64,000 nucleotides of DNA. Origin: Actinokineospora baliensis (GTDB lineage: Bacteria; Actinomycetota; Actinomycetes; Mycobacteriales; Pseudonocardiaceae). Numbering within the stretch: position 1 is the stretch's first letter; each line of letters opens with the position of its first letter. The position numbers and the translations under genes are program-made. The notes beneath the pieces are model-generated. The model worked only from the letters and a program-made list of their open reading frames with translations. It was not told the DNA's origin and searched no databases. The stretch is taken from assembly GCF_016907695.1 (NCBI RefSeq), contig NZ_JAFBCK010000001.1, positions 1,178,001 through 1,242,000 of the forward strand. The letters are read 5' to 3'. This document shows, in pieces, positions 16,799-27,965 of this stretch.

Positions 16799-16946
16799 TG
16801 CTCGATGGGGCGGACTTGTTTTGCGTGGGGGAGCGGCAGTCGTAGCCTTGCCTCGCTGCAGGGCCATGCTTTTCGGCCCCGGCTTTTGCGGTCCTGCCAC
16901 GGCTGGTGCAGGGGCCCCGCGCAAAACAAGTTCGCCCCATCGAGCA
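16799..16946. repeat. Fold-back intergenic repeat, copy 3 (148 bp)
   Basis: 27-bp arms (16799-16825 and 16920-16946) match except for one position that would be a G-U pair in RNA. The interior motif AGGGCCATGCTTTTCGGCCC is identical to copy 1. Compared with copy 1, three stem positions differ and each is compensated on the other arm. Confidence 0.88.
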
Positions 16947-17042
16947 CACCGCACCACCCACGGATCCAGCGCAATGCCGCAGGCGAGCCGAAGATCCGAT
17001 GCAATGCCGAAGGCGAGCCGACCGCATTGGCCCGCTGCCGAG

Positions 17043-17465
17043 CTACCGCTTCTGCGGCCGCCACACCACCAACGCCGTCTGCTGCCGCACCGGCACCAAG
17101 TCCCGCCGATACGACTGGTGCACCGCAGCCGCAGCCTGCTCCGCCGCCGCATAAGCCGCTGCCAGCTCCTCCGACAGCTCCACCACCCGCGACCGCAGCG
17201 CGTCGACCTCGTTCTCCAGCTCGATGATCCGCTTGATCCCCGCGAGGTTGACCCCCGCCTCCTGCGACAGCCGCTGCACCTCCCGCAGCAGTGCGATGTC
17301 GCGCATCGAGTACCGCCGCCCCCCGCCGGAGGTCCGCCCCGGCGACACGAGCCCTTGGCGGTCGTAGCTGCGCAGGGTTTGGGCGTGCAGGCCGGACAGT
17401 TGCGCTGCCACGGAGATGACGAAGACGGGGGTGTCTTCGTCGGTGCCGGGGGGGAAGGGGTTCAC
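17043..17465 (-). CDS. hspR: MerR-family heat-shock repressor HspR
   Basis: 140 residues from a GTG overlapping the dnaJ stop (GTGA). The MerR helix-turn-helix is [43 protein letters not shown], followed by a coiled coil ([34 protein letters not shown]). It represses the dnaK operon and clpB at HAIR sites, using DnaK as co-repressor in Streptomyces. Translational coupling to dnaJ keeps it in proportion to the chaperones it controls. Confidence 0.95.
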   Translation of the reverse strand: MNPFPPGTDEDTPVFVISVAAQLSGLHAQTLRSYDRQGLVSPGRTSGGGRRYSMRDIALLREVQRLSQEAGVNLAGIKRIIELENEVDALRSRVVELSEELAAAYAAAEQAAAAVHQSYRRDLVPVRQQTALVVWRPQKR

Positions 17466-18622
17466 GACTGCCTCGCCTTCTGGACCAGGGCGGTGAGGTC
17501 CGGCCTGGGGTCGAAGTCGGTTGTGGCCTCGGTGTAGGCCGCCAGGGCGGCTTTGGCCTCGTCGTTGAGGTCGGTGGGGACGGCCACCTGGAGGGTGACC
17601 AGCAGGTGGCCGGATTGGCCGTCGCGGCGTTGGACGCCCTTGCCGCGCACGCGCAGGACGCGGCCCGAGGTGGTGCCGGGGGCGACCTGCAGCGAGACCG
17701 AACCGTCCAATGTGGGCACTGTGAGGGTGGTGCCCAGCGCCAGTTCCGGGTAGGTGACCGGGACCTTGAGGGTCAGGTCGTTGCCCGCGCGGCCGAACAC
17801 CGGGTGCGGGGTGACGTGCACGCGGACGTACAGGTCGCCGGAGGCGGCGCCGTTGCGGCCGGGTTCGCCCTGGCCCGCGAGGCGGATCCGCTGGTCGTCC
17901 TCGACCCCGGCGGGGATGCGGACGGTCAGCTTGCGGGTCTTGGTGTTGACGCCCTCGCCGCCGCAGTCGGGGCAGGGGTCGTCGACGATGCGGCCGGTGC
18001 CGCGGCAGTCGCGACAGGGCTCGCTGAAGGCGAAAGCGCCCTGGCTGCGGCTGACCAGGCCGACACCGCCGCAGTTCTGGCAGGTCTTCGGGCTGGTGCC
18101 CGGGCGAGCGCCCGACCCGTGGCAGGTGTCGCATGTGGACGGACTGGACAGCCGCAGCGGGACCGTCGCGCCCTGGACCGCTTCGACGAAGTCGAGGCGG
18201 ACGTCGGTTTCCACGTCGGCGCCGCGCCGGGGGCGGGCGGTGGTACCGCCACCGCCGCCCCTGGCGCGGTTGAACAGGTTGCCGAACAGGTCGCCGAGGC
18301 CACCGCCGCCGCCCGCGAAGCCGCCGCCCTGCTGGCCGAACGCGTCACCGAAGTCGAACCCGGACCCGCCGCCGAAGCCGCCCCTGCCGAACATCGAGCG
18401 GGCCTCGTCGTACTGCTTGCGCTTCTCCGGGTCGCCGACCACCCCGTACGCCTCGGACACCGACTTGAACCTGGCCTCGGCGTCGGCGTTGCCGGGGTTG
18501 GCGTCGGGGTGCAGCTCGCGGGCGAGCTTGCGGTAGGCCTTCTTGACCTCCGCGTCCGGGGCGTCGGAGGAGACGCCCAACTCGCGATAGAAGTCCTTCT
18601 CGATCCAGTCCCTGGCGCTCAC
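17462..18622 (-). CDS. dnaJ: Chaperone DnaJ (Hsp40)
   Basis: 386 residues with the complete class-I layout: J domain ([20 protein letters not shown] in [11 protein letters not shown]), a Gly/Phe-rich linker ([18 protein letters not shown]), four CxxCxGxG zinc motifs ([32 protein letters not shown]) and the substrate-binding C-terminal beta domains. It delivers clients to DnaK and stimulates its ATPase. Third gene of dnaK-grpE-dnaJ-hspR. Confidence 0.97.
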   Translation of the reverse strand: MSARDWIEKDFYRELGVSSDAPDAEVKKAYRKLARELHPDANPGNADAEARFKSVSEAYGVVGDPEKRKQYDEARSMFGRGGFGGGSGFDFGDAFGQQGGGFAGGGGGLGDLFGNLFNRARGGGGGTTARPRRGADVETDVRLDFVEAVQGATVPLRLSSPSTCDTCHGSGARPGTSPKTCQNCGGVGLVSRSQGAFAFSEPCRDCRGTGRIVDDPCPDCGGEGVNTKTRKLTVRIPAGVEDDQRIRLAGQGEPGRNGAASGDLYVRVHVTPHPVFGRAGNDLTLKVPVTYPELALGTTLTVPTLDGSVSLQVAPGTTSGRVLRVRGKGVQRRDGQSGHLLVTLQVAVPTDLNDEAKAALAAYTEATTDFDPRPDLTALVQKARQS

Positions 18623-18639
18623 GGACGTCCCCTCCTCCC

Positions 18640-19284
18640 TCAGTTCTCTTCCGCTGCCGCCGGGGCGGCCTCCGCGTCGGTGACCGCGACCAGCGCGGCC
18701 CGCACGACCCGGTCGCCGAACCGGTAGCCGCGGCGCAGCACCCCGGTCACGGTCGGACCGGACACCTCGGGCGAGGTGTTGTGCTGCACGGCCTCGTGCA
18801 CCGACGGGTCGAACGGCTCGCCCTCGTGGCCGAACGGTTCCAGCCCGGTCTTCTGCAGCGAGTTGGTCAGCTTCTCCGCGACCGCCTTGAACGCCCCGGT
18901 CAGGTCGCCGTGCGCGGCGGCCCGCTCGACGTCGTCGAGCACCGAGAGCAGGTCGGTGACCACCGCGGCCTTCGCCGAGGTGACCACCTGCTCCCGGTCG
19001 CGGTCGACCCGCTTGCGGTAGTTGGCGTACTCGGCCTGCAGCCGCTGCAGGTCCGCGGTGCGCTCGTCGAGCTGGACCTTCAGCGCCGCGGCCGGGTCGA
19101 GCTCCGGCTCGACGATCCCGGTGACGACCACCTCCGGGTCGACCTCCGGGGTGGACGGGGCGTGGGTGCCCGCGGGCACCTCGGCGTCGGGGCGGACCTG
19201 CCCGGTGTCCGGGTCGATCCGCCGCCGGTCCCGCACCACGACCTGGGGCTCCTCAGCGGGGTCGCCCGTGTGCTGCTCGCTCAC
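18640..19284 (-). CDS. grpE: Nucleotide exchange factor GrpE
   Basis: 214 residues. A disordered acidic N-terminus ([22 protein letters not shown]) and long coiled coil ([28 protein letters not shown]) precede the beta-wing domain with [13 protein letters not shown] and [33 protein letters not shown]. It releases ADP from DnaK. Gaps of 31 bp to dnaK and 17 bp to dnaJ support one transcript. Confidence 0.96.
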   Translation of the reverse strand: MSEQHTGDPAEEPQVVVRDRRRIDPDTGQVRPDAEVPAGTHAPSTPEVDPEVVVTGIVEPELDPAAALKVQLDERTADLQRLQAEYANYRKRVDRDREQVVTSAKAAVVTDLLSVLDDVERAAAHGDLTGAFKAVAEKLTNSLQKTGLEPFGHEGEPFDPSVHEAVQHNTSPEVSGPTVTGVLRRGYRFGDRVVRAALVAVTDAEAAPAAAEEN

Positions 19285-19315
19285 TCGGTCACCTCACCCG
19301 TGTTGGCGGTCCAGG

Positions 19316-21175
<1,860 letters not shown>

Positions 21176-21231
21176 GTTTTCCTCCTGATAGTGCTGTGCC
21201 TGTGGGTGTCGACCCGCCTGGGTCGTGCGAA

Positions 21232-21280
21232 GTTGAGCCTACCGGACTGAACTCTGGAACTTGAGCCCGACCCGCTCAAC
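21232..21280 (-). promoter_or_regulatory. Tandem HAIR operators of the dnaK operon
   Basis: Strong site: CTTGAGC-N7-GCTCAAC at 21260-21280. Second, weaker site with the same 7-base spacing: GTTGAGC-N7-ACTGAAC at 21232-21252. Centres are 28 bp apart. They cover the region 57-105 bp upstream of dnaK and run into the stop of the upstream TetR gene. Streptomyces dnaK promoters also carry several HAIR elements. Confidence 0.85.
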
Positions 21281-22004
21281 CTTCTTGCACCCACAACGAA
21301 GCACCCTGGGCGCTTGTTCCCGGTGTGAGCGCGACCACCGAACCGGGCGACGGCCGGACCGGCTCGACCTGGGCCTCGGCCGCCCGCACCACCGGAACGG
21401 GGGTGCTGAGCTGGGCGTTCACCGCCGCGTCGACGACGTGCAGCACCGAGGCGCGCATGCCCTCCGCTGTCACCTCGGCGCGCACAGCGCGCTGCAGGTC
21501 GGCAGCGACCCCCGCCAGCAGCACGTGCGCGAGCGACTCCCGGTCGCCCGCCGCCCCCGCCGCTGTGAGCAGCTGGGTGACATGGGCGTGCCAGTACCTA
21601 TAGGCGGCGATCCGGTACCGAGTGCCCGGCCGCGCTGTCTCCGCCAGGTGCACCAGGTCGAGGTGGTCGGTGAGGAAGGTCAGGTAGGCGTCGAAGAAGG
21701 CGACCAACCGCGCCGCCGGATCCACCCCCGGACCCAGCGGCGCGTCCCCCTCGGCCACCCGGCCGCGCAGCTCGCGCTCCCCGTCGTCGAGCAGTGCGGC
21801 GGCCAACCCGGACTTGTCGCCGAAGCGCCGGAACAGGGTCCCCTTGCCCACCCCGGCCGCCGCGGCGATCTGGTCCATCGTGACCCTGTCCACCCCGCGC
21901 TGGCTGAACAGCGCCCGCGCGGCGACCAGGATCCGCCTCCGGTTGCGCGCCGCGTCCGCCCGCTCGTGGACCACCCCGCCACCCGCGATCACGTACTCCG
22001 CCAT
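21276..22004 (-). CDS. TetR/AcrR-family regulator
   Basis: 242 residues from the ATG that shares one base with the DUF4097 stop (TGATG). HTH: RRRILVAARALFSQRGVDRVTMDQIAAAAGVGKGTLFRRFGDKSGL. The ligand domain (AYLTFLTDHLDLVHLAETARPGTRYR) fits the TetR group whose members often regulate the linked gene. The C-terminal 45 residues are Val/Pro-rich and look disordered. The gene pair with DUF4097 suggests a local ligand-responsive envelope switch. Confidence 0.9.
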   Translation of the reverse strand: MAEYVIAGGGVVHERADAARNRRRILVAARALFSQRGVDRVTMDQIAAAAGVGKGTLFRRFGDKSGLAAALLDDGERELRGRVAEGDAPLGPGVDPAARLVAFFDAYLTFLTDHLDLVHLAETARPGTRYRIAAYRYWHAHVTQLLTAAGAAGDRESLAHVLLAGVAADLQRAVRAEVTAEGMRASVLHVVDAAVNAQLSTPVPVVRAAEAQVEPVRPSPGSVVALTPGTSAQGASLWVQEG

Positions 22005-22849
22005 CAGCCGAACCTCACCGTCACGTCGCCGCTGTCGGCGGACAACTCGAGGTGGTTGGGCGAATCGCGGTAGTCGCCGATGCCGTTGTCCACCTCCCCG
22101 CTTCCGGTGTGCGCGCTCACCCGGTACTCCCCCCTCGGCACGGTGACGTCCACCGAACCGCTGTCGGCCACGGCCTTCACCGCGGCTGCCTTGGCCAACC
22201 GGACCGTGATGTTGCCCGATTGCGCGGCCAGGTCCGCGGTGCCGTTGACCCCCTGGACCTCGACCGAACCGGAGTCGGCGCGCAGGGTGGCGGCACCGAC
22301 GTCGTGGGCCGTGACGTCCCCCGACTCGGCCTCGACGGCGACCTTCCCCTTGACGTCGACGAGGTCGACCGATCCCGAACTGGCCTTGACGTTCACCGCG
22401 CCGGACACCCTGCGCACCTTCACCTCCCCCGAGCTGACCCGCAGGTTCACCGTCGACGCCCCCTCGACGTCGACGGACCCCGAATCCAGGTCGCCCGAGA
22501 CGGTGACCCCCTCCGGTACCACCACCTCGTAGTCGACCCAGCAGTTGCGCACCTCGCACTCCCGCAGGACCAACACATCCCCCTCGACCCGGTGGGTCGC
22601 CCCCGGCTTCGCGTCGAGGTGCGAGACGGTCCGGTGCACGCTGGCCGCCGTCCCCGCCCGCACCCGCACCGACCCGGAGCCGCTCTCGATCCGGACCGCC
22701 CGGATCGTCGAGCCGATCGCCGAGTCGTCGGAGTACCGCTTGGTCGCGACCGAGCACGCGCCCACCGCGCAGAGCAGGACCGCCACCCCCGCGGCGGTCA
22801 CCCCCAACAGCGCTCCCCGCCGTACCGCCGTACCTGCCCCGCTCACCAT
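22004..22849 (-). CDS. DUF4097 beta-repeat lipoprotein
   Basis: About 281 residues from MVSGAGTAVRR; a further-upstream start is possible. The N-terminal hydrophobic segment (GVTAAGVAVLLCAVGACS) looks like a lipoprotein signal with C as the acylated residue. The rest is the DUF4097 (DUF4098-like) right-handed beta repeat: SGSVRVRAG, DSGSVDVEG, SSGEVKVRR, ESGDVTAHD, DSGSVEVQG and QSGNITVRL recur about every 20 residues. Function unknown; the fold is shared with proteins of phage-shock and sigma-factor loci. Confidence 0.86.
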   Translation of the reverse strand: MVSGAGTAVRRGALLGVTAAGVAVLLCAVGACSVATKRYSDDSAIGSTIRAVRIESGSGSVRVRAGTAASVHRTVSHLDAKPGATHRVEGDVLVLRECEVRNCWVDYEVVVPEGVTVSGDLDSGSVDVEGASTVNLRVSSGEVKVRRVSGAVNVKASSGSVDLVDVKGKVAVEAESGDVTAHDVGAATLRADSGSVEVQGVNGTADLAAQSGNITVRLAKAAAVKAVADSGSVDVTVPRGEYRVSAHTGSGEVDNGIGDYRDSPNHLELSADSGDVTVRFG

Positions 22850-22943
22850 CGACACCCCCACCAACCAGGAGAACTTGCTACCGGCGACGCTAGGACCGCA
22901 GACCGCTTGCCGGAATCGGGGACGCCCCCGAGCCTGCCCTGAA

Positions 22944-22970
22944 GTTGTCCCTACCCCCAGGAGGGACAAC
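22944..22970. promoter_or_regulatory. Inverted repeat upstream of DUF4097-tetR operon
   Basis: 9-bp perfect arms GTTGTCCCT and AGGGACAAC with a 9-base spacer, 95-121 bp upstream of the lipoprotein start. The spacing suits a TetR dimer, so the operon's own TetR (21276-22004) is the natural candidate. A terminator role is less likely because no gene ends toward it. Confidence 0.6.
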
Positions 22971-23121
22971 GGGGTCTTTCCCCAGCTCAGCGCCCCCCGA
23001 TGACCCCCACCCGAGACTAGGGTCCCCGGTGTGCGCTGACATCGGACCCGGGTCTTGGTTCGGGTAAGCCTTTGGTCCTAGGCCGGTCCCAGGAAGGGCC
23101 TAGTGGCCCGCCCCGGAGCCA

Positions 23122-23691
23122 CTAGCGCAGCGGGGCGAGCAGGTGCTCCACGACGGGCAGCAGCTCGGCGGCCGTCGGGGGTTCGTCGTCGACCAGGCCC
23201 TGGGTGAGCATGCCGTCGATGGCGGCGAGGAACGCGCGGAAGCCGACCTCGTCGGGTTGGCGGCCGAGGCTGGTCAGCACGTCGATCCACAGCCGGGCGG
23301 CCGGGCGGAGCACGGGGCGGCGGGCGGCGAGCAGGTAGAGCTCGTGCAGCGCGACCGTGCGCCCCCGGCTGGGCCCGAGCGCGTCGGCCAGCATCGCCGC
23401 GACCGCGCCCGCCGGGCCGCTGCCCTTGATCCGGCTGGACTCGATCACCTCGCCGGTGCGCGCGGCCAACTCCTCCGCCGCGCTCACCAGGGTGGCCACC
23501 AGCAGGTCGTCGAGCGCGGGGAAGTGGTAGGTGATCGACGCGGGCGGGACGTCGGCCTCCCGCGCGACCGACCGGTGCGACACGCCTGCGACCCCGTCGC
23601 GCTCGATGACGCGCAGGGTCGCCCCGACGATCTCGCGCCTGCGCCGCTCACCCCTGGTCTTGCGACCGTCGACCCGGCGGTAGGTCCTCAC
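23122..23691 (-). CDS. TetR/AcrR-family regulator
   Basis: 189 residues from the GTG of VRTYRRVDG. HTH: RRREIVGATLRVIERDGVAGVSHRSVAREADVPPASITYHFPALDDLL, close to the PfmR/BetI-like subgroup with a TetR_C domain (LHELYLLAARRPVLRPAARLW). It is divergent from the EtfD-like gene, with a spaced inverted repeat CAAGTGT/ACACTTG at 23754 and 23786 between them, so it may control that gene and its own expression. Confidence 0.88.
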   Translation of the reverse strand: MRTYRRVDGRKTRGERRRREIVGATLRVIERDGVAGVSHRSVAREADVPPASITYHFPALDDLLVATLVSAAEELAARTGEVIESSRIKGSGPAGAVAAMLADALGPSRGRTVALHELYLLAARRPVLRPAARLWIDVLTSLGRQPDEVGFRAFLAAIDGMLTQGLVDDEPPTAAELLPVVEHLLAPLR

Positions 23692-23890
23692 GGCGCGCCG
23701 CCGCGGGTGATCGCGGGGAGGATGGGCGGGTGCACACCGACAAACTATCTGAACAAGTGTCCAGGAATGTACCGAGGTGTGCGCCACACTTGACCGACTT
23801 AGGCTTCTCAAAGTCGGTTACCGGCCAGTAAGAACGCGTAGGGTCCACCGGGGTCCACCGACCCCGAACCGAGTGGAAGGGCACCACCAC

Positions 23891-26077
23891 ATGGGCGCCG
23901 TGCAGCTGGCACTGGGGGTGGCCGCGGTCGCGGTCAGCCTCGTCGCGTGGGGCATGTTCGTGCGGACCGTCGCGCGGATGGTCGCCGTCGTCCGCCTCGG
24001 CCAGCCGGACGCCACCCGCAACGGGCCGGTCGTGCCGCGGCTGAAGACCCTGGTCGAGGAGTTCGCCGCGCACACCAGGATGAACAAGTTCCGACACGTC
24101 GGCGTGTGGCACTGGCTGGTGATGTGGGGCTTCCTGATCGGCTCGGCCGCGCTGTTCGAGGCCTACGGCGAGGTGTTCGTCCCCACCTGGGGCTGGCCGG
24201 TCCTCGACCACTGGAACCTGTGGCACCTGCTGATGGAACTGCTCGGCGTCGCCACCGTCGTCGGTGGCGTGGCGCTGGTGGTCATCCGCCAGCTCAACCA
24301 CCCCCGGCGCGCCGACCGGCTCTCCCGGTTCCAGGGCTCCAACCTCCGGCAGGCGTACTTCGTCGAGGCCGTGGTGATCTTCGAGGGCATCGGCATCCTC
24401 GGTGTCCGGGCGAGCAAGGCCGCGCTGGGCGCGCACGAGGTGCCGACCTGGGCCGCGTTCGTCACCAACCCGATCGGCGACCTGCTGCCCGCCAGTCCCG
24501 ACCTGGTGTCGGCCCTGGCGTTCATCAAGCTCATGGGCGCCATGGTGTGGGTGTACGTGGTCGCCAAGAACATGACCATGGGCGTGGCCTGGCACCGGTT
24601 CAGCGCGTTCTTCAACATCTACTTCAAGCGCGAGGACGACGGCGGGGTCGCGCTCGGCGCGCTGCGGCCGATGATGTCCGGCGGCAAGCCGCTGGACTTC
24701 GAGGAGGCCGACCCGGAGAAGGACGTCTTCGGCGCGGGCAAGGTCGAGGACTTCAGCTGGAAGGGCTGGCTGGACTTCACCACCTGCACCGAGTGCGGCC
24801 GCTGCCAGTCGCAGTGCCCCGCGTGGAACACCGGCAAGCCGCTGTCGCCGAAGCTGCTGATCACGCAGCTGCGCGACCACGCCTACGCCAAGGCGCCGTA
24901 CCTGCTGGCAGGCGGCAGCCGGGACATGGCGGGCGACGAGGTCGGCCTGACCGGCGACAACCCGTACGCGGGCATCGACGTGCTGGCCATCGCCGAGTCC
25001 GAGCGCGCCCTGATCGGCGACGACGGCGGCGTGATCGACCCGGAGGTGCTGTGGTCGTGCACCACCTGCGGCGCCTGCGTCGAGCAGTGCCCGGTGGACA
25101 TCGAGCACGTGGACCACATCGTCGACATGCGCCGCTACCAGGTGCTGATCGAGTCGAACTTCCCGTCCGAGCTGGGCGGCATGTTCAAGAACCTGGAGAA
25201 CAAGGGCAACCCGTGGGGCCAGAACGCCAAGGACCGGCTGGCCTGGACCGCCGACCTGGGCTTCGAGGTGCCGGTGTTCGACGGGGAGCTGACCGACGAC
25301 ACCGAGTACCTGTTCTGGGTCGGCTGCGCTGGCGCGTTCGAGGACAGGGCGAAGAAGACCACCCAGGCGGTCGCGGAGCTGCTGCACACCGCCGAGGTGA
25401 AGTACGTGGTGCTCGGCCCCGAGGAGACCTGCACCGGCGACCCGGCGCGGCGGGCGGGCAACGAGTTCCTGTTCCAGATGCTGGCGCAGCAGAACGTCGA
25501 GGTCATCAACGCGGTGTTCGAGGGCCGCGAGGCAGGCAAGCGCAAGATCGTGGTGACCTGTGCGCACTGCTTCAACACGATCGCGAACGAGTACCCGCAG
25601 CTGGGCGGCAAGTACGAGGTCCTGCACCACACCCAGCTGCTGAACAAGTTGGTGCGCGAGCGCCGTCTGGTGCCGGTAGCGCCGGTCGCCGAGGACGTCA
25701 CCTACCACGACCCCTGCTACTTGGGTCGGCACAACAAGGTCTACGAAGCGCCGCGCGAACTCGTTGGCGCTGCTGGTGCTCGGTTGCGCGAGATGCCGCG
25801 TCACGCCGATCGGTCCATGTGCTGCGGCGCGGGGGGTGCGCGGATGTGGATGGAGGAGCGGATCGGCAAGCGCATCAACGTCGACCGGGTCGACGAGGCC
25901 CTCGGCACCGCGCCCTCGAAGATCGCGACGGGCTGCCCGTTCTGCCGCGTGATGCTGACCGACGGCGTGACCGCGCGGAAGGCGGACGGGGTGGCGGGGG
26001 AGCACGTGGAGGTGGTGGACGTGGCGCAGCTGCTGCTGTCCGCCGTGCGGCGCGGCAAGGAGCCAGCGGGCGAGTAA
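23891..26077 (+). CDS. etfD: EtfD-like membrane iron-sulfur oxidoreductase
   Basis: 728 residues from [17 protein letters not shown] sits 8-10 bases upstream, while the longer reading lacks one. Five to six N-terminal membrane helices (for example WHWLVMWGFLIGSAALF and LLMELLGVATVVGGVALVVI) resemble the nitrate-reductase gamma domain. Two ferredoxin-type 4Fe-4S motifs follow (CTECGRCQSQCP, CTTCGACVEQCP), then two CCG domains (VTCAHCFNTIANEYP, DPCYLGRHN, SMCCGAGGARMWMEE). This layout matches M. tuberculosis Rv0338c, which passes electrons from ETF to quinone in fatty-acid oxidation. The symbol is given by that homology. Confidence 0.87.
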   Translation: MGAVQLALGVAAVAVSLVAWGMFVRTVARMVAVVRLGQPDATRNGPVVPRLKTLVEEFAAHTRMNKFRHVGVWHWLVMWGFLIGSAALFEAYGEVFVPTWGWPVLDHWNLWHLLMELLGVATVVGGVALVVIRQLNHPRRADRLSRFQGSNLRQAYFVEAVVIFEGIGILGVRASKAALGAHEVPTWAAFVTNPIGDLLPASPDLVSALAFIKLMGAMVWVYVVAKNMTMGVAWHRFSAFFNIYFKREDDGGVALGALRPMMSGGKPLDFEEADPEKDVFGAGKVEDFSWKGWLDFTTCTECGRCQSQCPAWNTGKPLSPKLLITQLRDHAYAKAPYLLAGGSRDMAGDEVGLTGDNPYAGIDVLAIAESERALIGDDGGVIDPEVLWSCTTCGACVEQCPVDIEHVDHIVDMRRYQVLIESNFPSELGGMFKNLENKGNPWGQNAKDRLAWTADLGFEVPVFDGELTDDTEYLFWVGCAGAFEDRAKKTTQAVAELLHTAEVKYVVLGPEETCTGDPARRAGNEFLFQMLAQQNVEVINAVFEGREAGKRKIVVTCAHCFNTIANEYPQLGGKYEVLHHTQLLNKLVRERRLVPVAPVAEDVTYHDPCYLGRHNKVYEAPRELVGAAGARLREMPRHADRSMCCGAGGARMWMEERIGKRINVDRVDEALGTAPSKIATGCPFCRVMLTDGVTARKADGVAGEHVEVVDVAQLLLSAVRRGKEPAGE

Positions 26078-26090
26078 CTGCCTGTCGATG

Positions 26091-26120
26091 GCGCCCCTGA
26101 CCTGCGCGGGTCAGGGGCGC
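26091..26120 (+). terminator. Terminator after the EtfD-like gene
   Basis: 12-bp perfect stem GCGCCCCTGACC / GGTCAGGGGCGC with a 6-base loop, 13 bp after the stop codon, followed by TTCTCGT. Confidence 0.85.
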
Positions 26121-26178
26121 TTCTCGTATCGCGGGAAAGTTGTTCCGCTATCCAGGAACACTTAGCTACGTTAACTAC

Positions 26179-27330
26179 ATGAGACGCTGGTGGATCCTCG
26201 CGATCGCGGTCGTCGCCCAGGCCGCGGTGACCAGCCTGACCTACGGGCTGCCGTTCATGCTGCCGCAGCTGCGGGACGAGCTGGGGCTGTCGCTGACCGG
26301 GGGCGGCACGCTCGTCGTGGTGCCGGTGCTCGGCGTGCTGCTCGCCCTGATCGCGTGGGGTGCCGCGGCGGACAGGTTCGGCGAGCGGACCGTGATGGCG
26401 ATCGGCATGGCGGGCACCGGCCTGGCGGGCCTGGCGGCGGCCGCCGTGTCGGGCGTCGTCGCCTTGGGCGCGATGCTGGTGGTCGCGGGGATCTTCTCGG
26501 CGTCGATCACATCCGCGAGCGGCCGGGCGGTGCTGGGCTGGTTCGAAGCCTCGGAACGCGGGCTGGCCATGGGGATCCGGCAGACGTGCACACCGATCGG
26601 CGTCGGCTTCGCCGCGTTAGTCCTACCGCCGGCGGCGCAGGCTTGGGGCTACCGCTGGGCGTTGGTCGTACCTGCGGCTCTATGTCTGGTGCTGGCCGTA
26701 GTGGTCGCCCTGTGGCTCTTGGATCCGCCGCGCGTTGCAGCCAAGCATGTCGAGGAAACCCGTTCGCCCTATAGGACTCCGACTCTGTGGCGGGTGCACA
26801 CGGCCAGCGCGCTGCTAGTGGCACCGCAGTTCATTTCAAGCACGTTCGCCTTGACCTACTTGATGTCCGAACACGGCTGGAACCCGGTCACCGCCGGGGC
26901 CGTCCTGGCCGTAGTGCAACTCTTCGGCGCAGCGGGCCGAATCGGCGCAGGGGTGTGGTCGGACCGCGTGGGCAGTCGGATGCGGCCCATGCGGATCATC
27001 GCTGTAGCCGTGGCAGCGGCACTGGTCGTGTGGGCACTCGGCGGCTCGACCTGGGTGGCGGTGGTGGGCCTCATCGCGGTGCTGATCATCTCGGTGACCG
27101 ACAACGGACTGGCCTTCACCGCGACCGCCGAACTCGCGGGCCCGTTCTGGGCGGGCAGGGCGCTCGGCATCCAGAACACCGGCCAGAACCTGATGGCCCT
27201 GGCGATCGCACCCGCGTTCGCCGCCGTTGTCACCGCGGTCGACTGGCCCCTGGCCATCGGCCTGGCAGCGGCGGCGCCACTCGTCGCCGCCGTGGTGACG
27301 CCGGTTCAGCGCTTGGTGTCGACCCGGTGA
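26179..27330 (+). CDS. MFS transporter
   Basis: 383 residues from MRRWWILAI. Twelve hydrophobic segments; the loop 2-3 motif reads [14 protein letters not shown] (MFS motif A, GxxxDRxGRR-type). The second half has [14 protein letters not shown]. Substrate not inferable; the cyanate/CynX-like group is close in pattern. No ribosome site is seen at this ATG, so it may be leaderless; a TTG at 26140 preceded by GGGAAAG is the alternative. TGTTCC-N8-GGAACA at 26141-26160 overlaps this upstream region. Confidence 0.87.
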   Translation: MRRWWILAIAVVAQAAVTSLTYGLPFMLPQLRDELGLSLTGGGTLVVVPVLGVLLALIAWGAAADRFGERTVMAIGMAGTGLAGLAAAAVSGVVALGAMLVVAGIFSASITSASGRAVLGWFEASERGLAMGIRQTCTPIGVGFAALVLPPAAQAWGYRWALVVPAALCLVLAVVVALWLLDPPRVAAKHVEETRSPYRTPTLWRVHTASALLVAPQFISSTFALTYLMSEHGWNPVTAGAVLAVVQLFGAAGRIGAGVWSDRVGSRMRPMRIIAVAVAAALVVWALGGSTWVAVVGLIAVLIISVTDNGLAFTATAELAGPFWAGRALGIQNTGQNLMALAIAPAFAAVVTAVDWPLAIGLAAAAPLVAAVVTPVQRLVSTR

Positions 27331-27887
27331 AAGTTCAGGTACGCCCTGGAAGGCGTCGGCCCCCGCTGCCCCTGGTACCGCGACCCGGCCTCCTTGGAGC
27401 CGTACGGGAACTCCGCGGCCGACGACAACCGGAACAGGCACAACTGCCCGATCTTCATCCCCGGCCACAGCGTGATCGGCAGGTTCGCCACGTTCGACAA
27501 CTCCAACGTGATGTGCCCGGTGAACCCCGGATCGATGAACCCGGCCGTCGAGTGCGTCAACAACCCCAGCCGCCCCAACGACGACTTCCCCTCCAACCGC
27601 CCCGCCAGGTCGTCCGGCAACGTCACCGCCTCGAACGTCGACCCCAGCACGAACTCCCCGGGGTGCAACACGAACGGCACGTCGTCCTCGGCCTCCACCA
27701 GCGAGGTCAGGTCGTCCTGCTGCTGCCGCGGATCGATGTGGGTGTACCGCGTGTTGTTGAACACCCGGAAGAACCGGTCCAACCGCACATCAATACTCGA
27801 CGGCTGCACCATGAGCGGCTCGAACGGCTCCACCCCCAGCCGCCCCGCCGCCAACTCTCCCCGCAGGTCACGATCGCTCAGCAACAC
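27306..27887 (-). CDS. dcd: dCTP deaminase
   Basis: 193 residues from the GTG reading [12 protein letters not shown] (27887); 27893 is also possible. Trimeric enzyme that converts dCTP toward dUTP/dUMP. Signature residues: [33 protein letters not shown], with the catalytic Glu in HITLELSN, and the C-terminal [16 protein letters not shown] that closes the site. Actinobacterial copies are often bifunctional (dCTP to dUMP). The 3' end overlaps the MFS gene by 25 bp tail to tail. Confidence 0.96.
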   Translation of the reverse strand: MLLSDRDLRGELAAGRLGVEPFEPLMVQPSSIDVRLDRFFRVFNNTRYTHIDPRQQQDDLTSLVEAEDDVPFVLHPGEFVLGSTFEAVTLPDDLAGRLEGKSSLGRLGLLTHSTAGFIDPGFTGHITLELSNVANLPITLWPGMKIGQLCLFRLSSAAEFPYGSKEAGSRYQGQRGPTPSRAYLNFHRVDTKR

Positions 27888-27965
27888 CCCCACACCCTAA
27901 CCGCGCCCCCTGGCGGTGACGCGCCCGCCCGGGCCGTGTAGGCTGTGGTCGATCTTCGGATCACT

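Larger units (their letters stand above)
16502..17042. other. Repeat-rich gene-free interval
   Basis: 540 bp between convergent globin and hspR genes, filled with repeats: fold-back copies 2 and 3, the 20-base string CAACCACTGGACACTCGGAA-like twice (about 16546 and 16765), and GCAATGCCGNAGGCGAGCCGA at about 16697, 16973 and 17002. ORFs on both strands here are repeat translations, not genes. Confidence 0.8.

Noticed and set aside
16502..17042. Proteins encoded in the repeat-rich interval
   Set aside because: Every frame is a translation of repeats (CARG.. and PSSS-like), without start signals or domain.
23648..26005. 785-residue minus-strand ORF opposite the EtfD-like gene
   Set aside because: Shadow of a high-GC coding strand; no motif, and the plus frame has all Fe-S Cys motifs.
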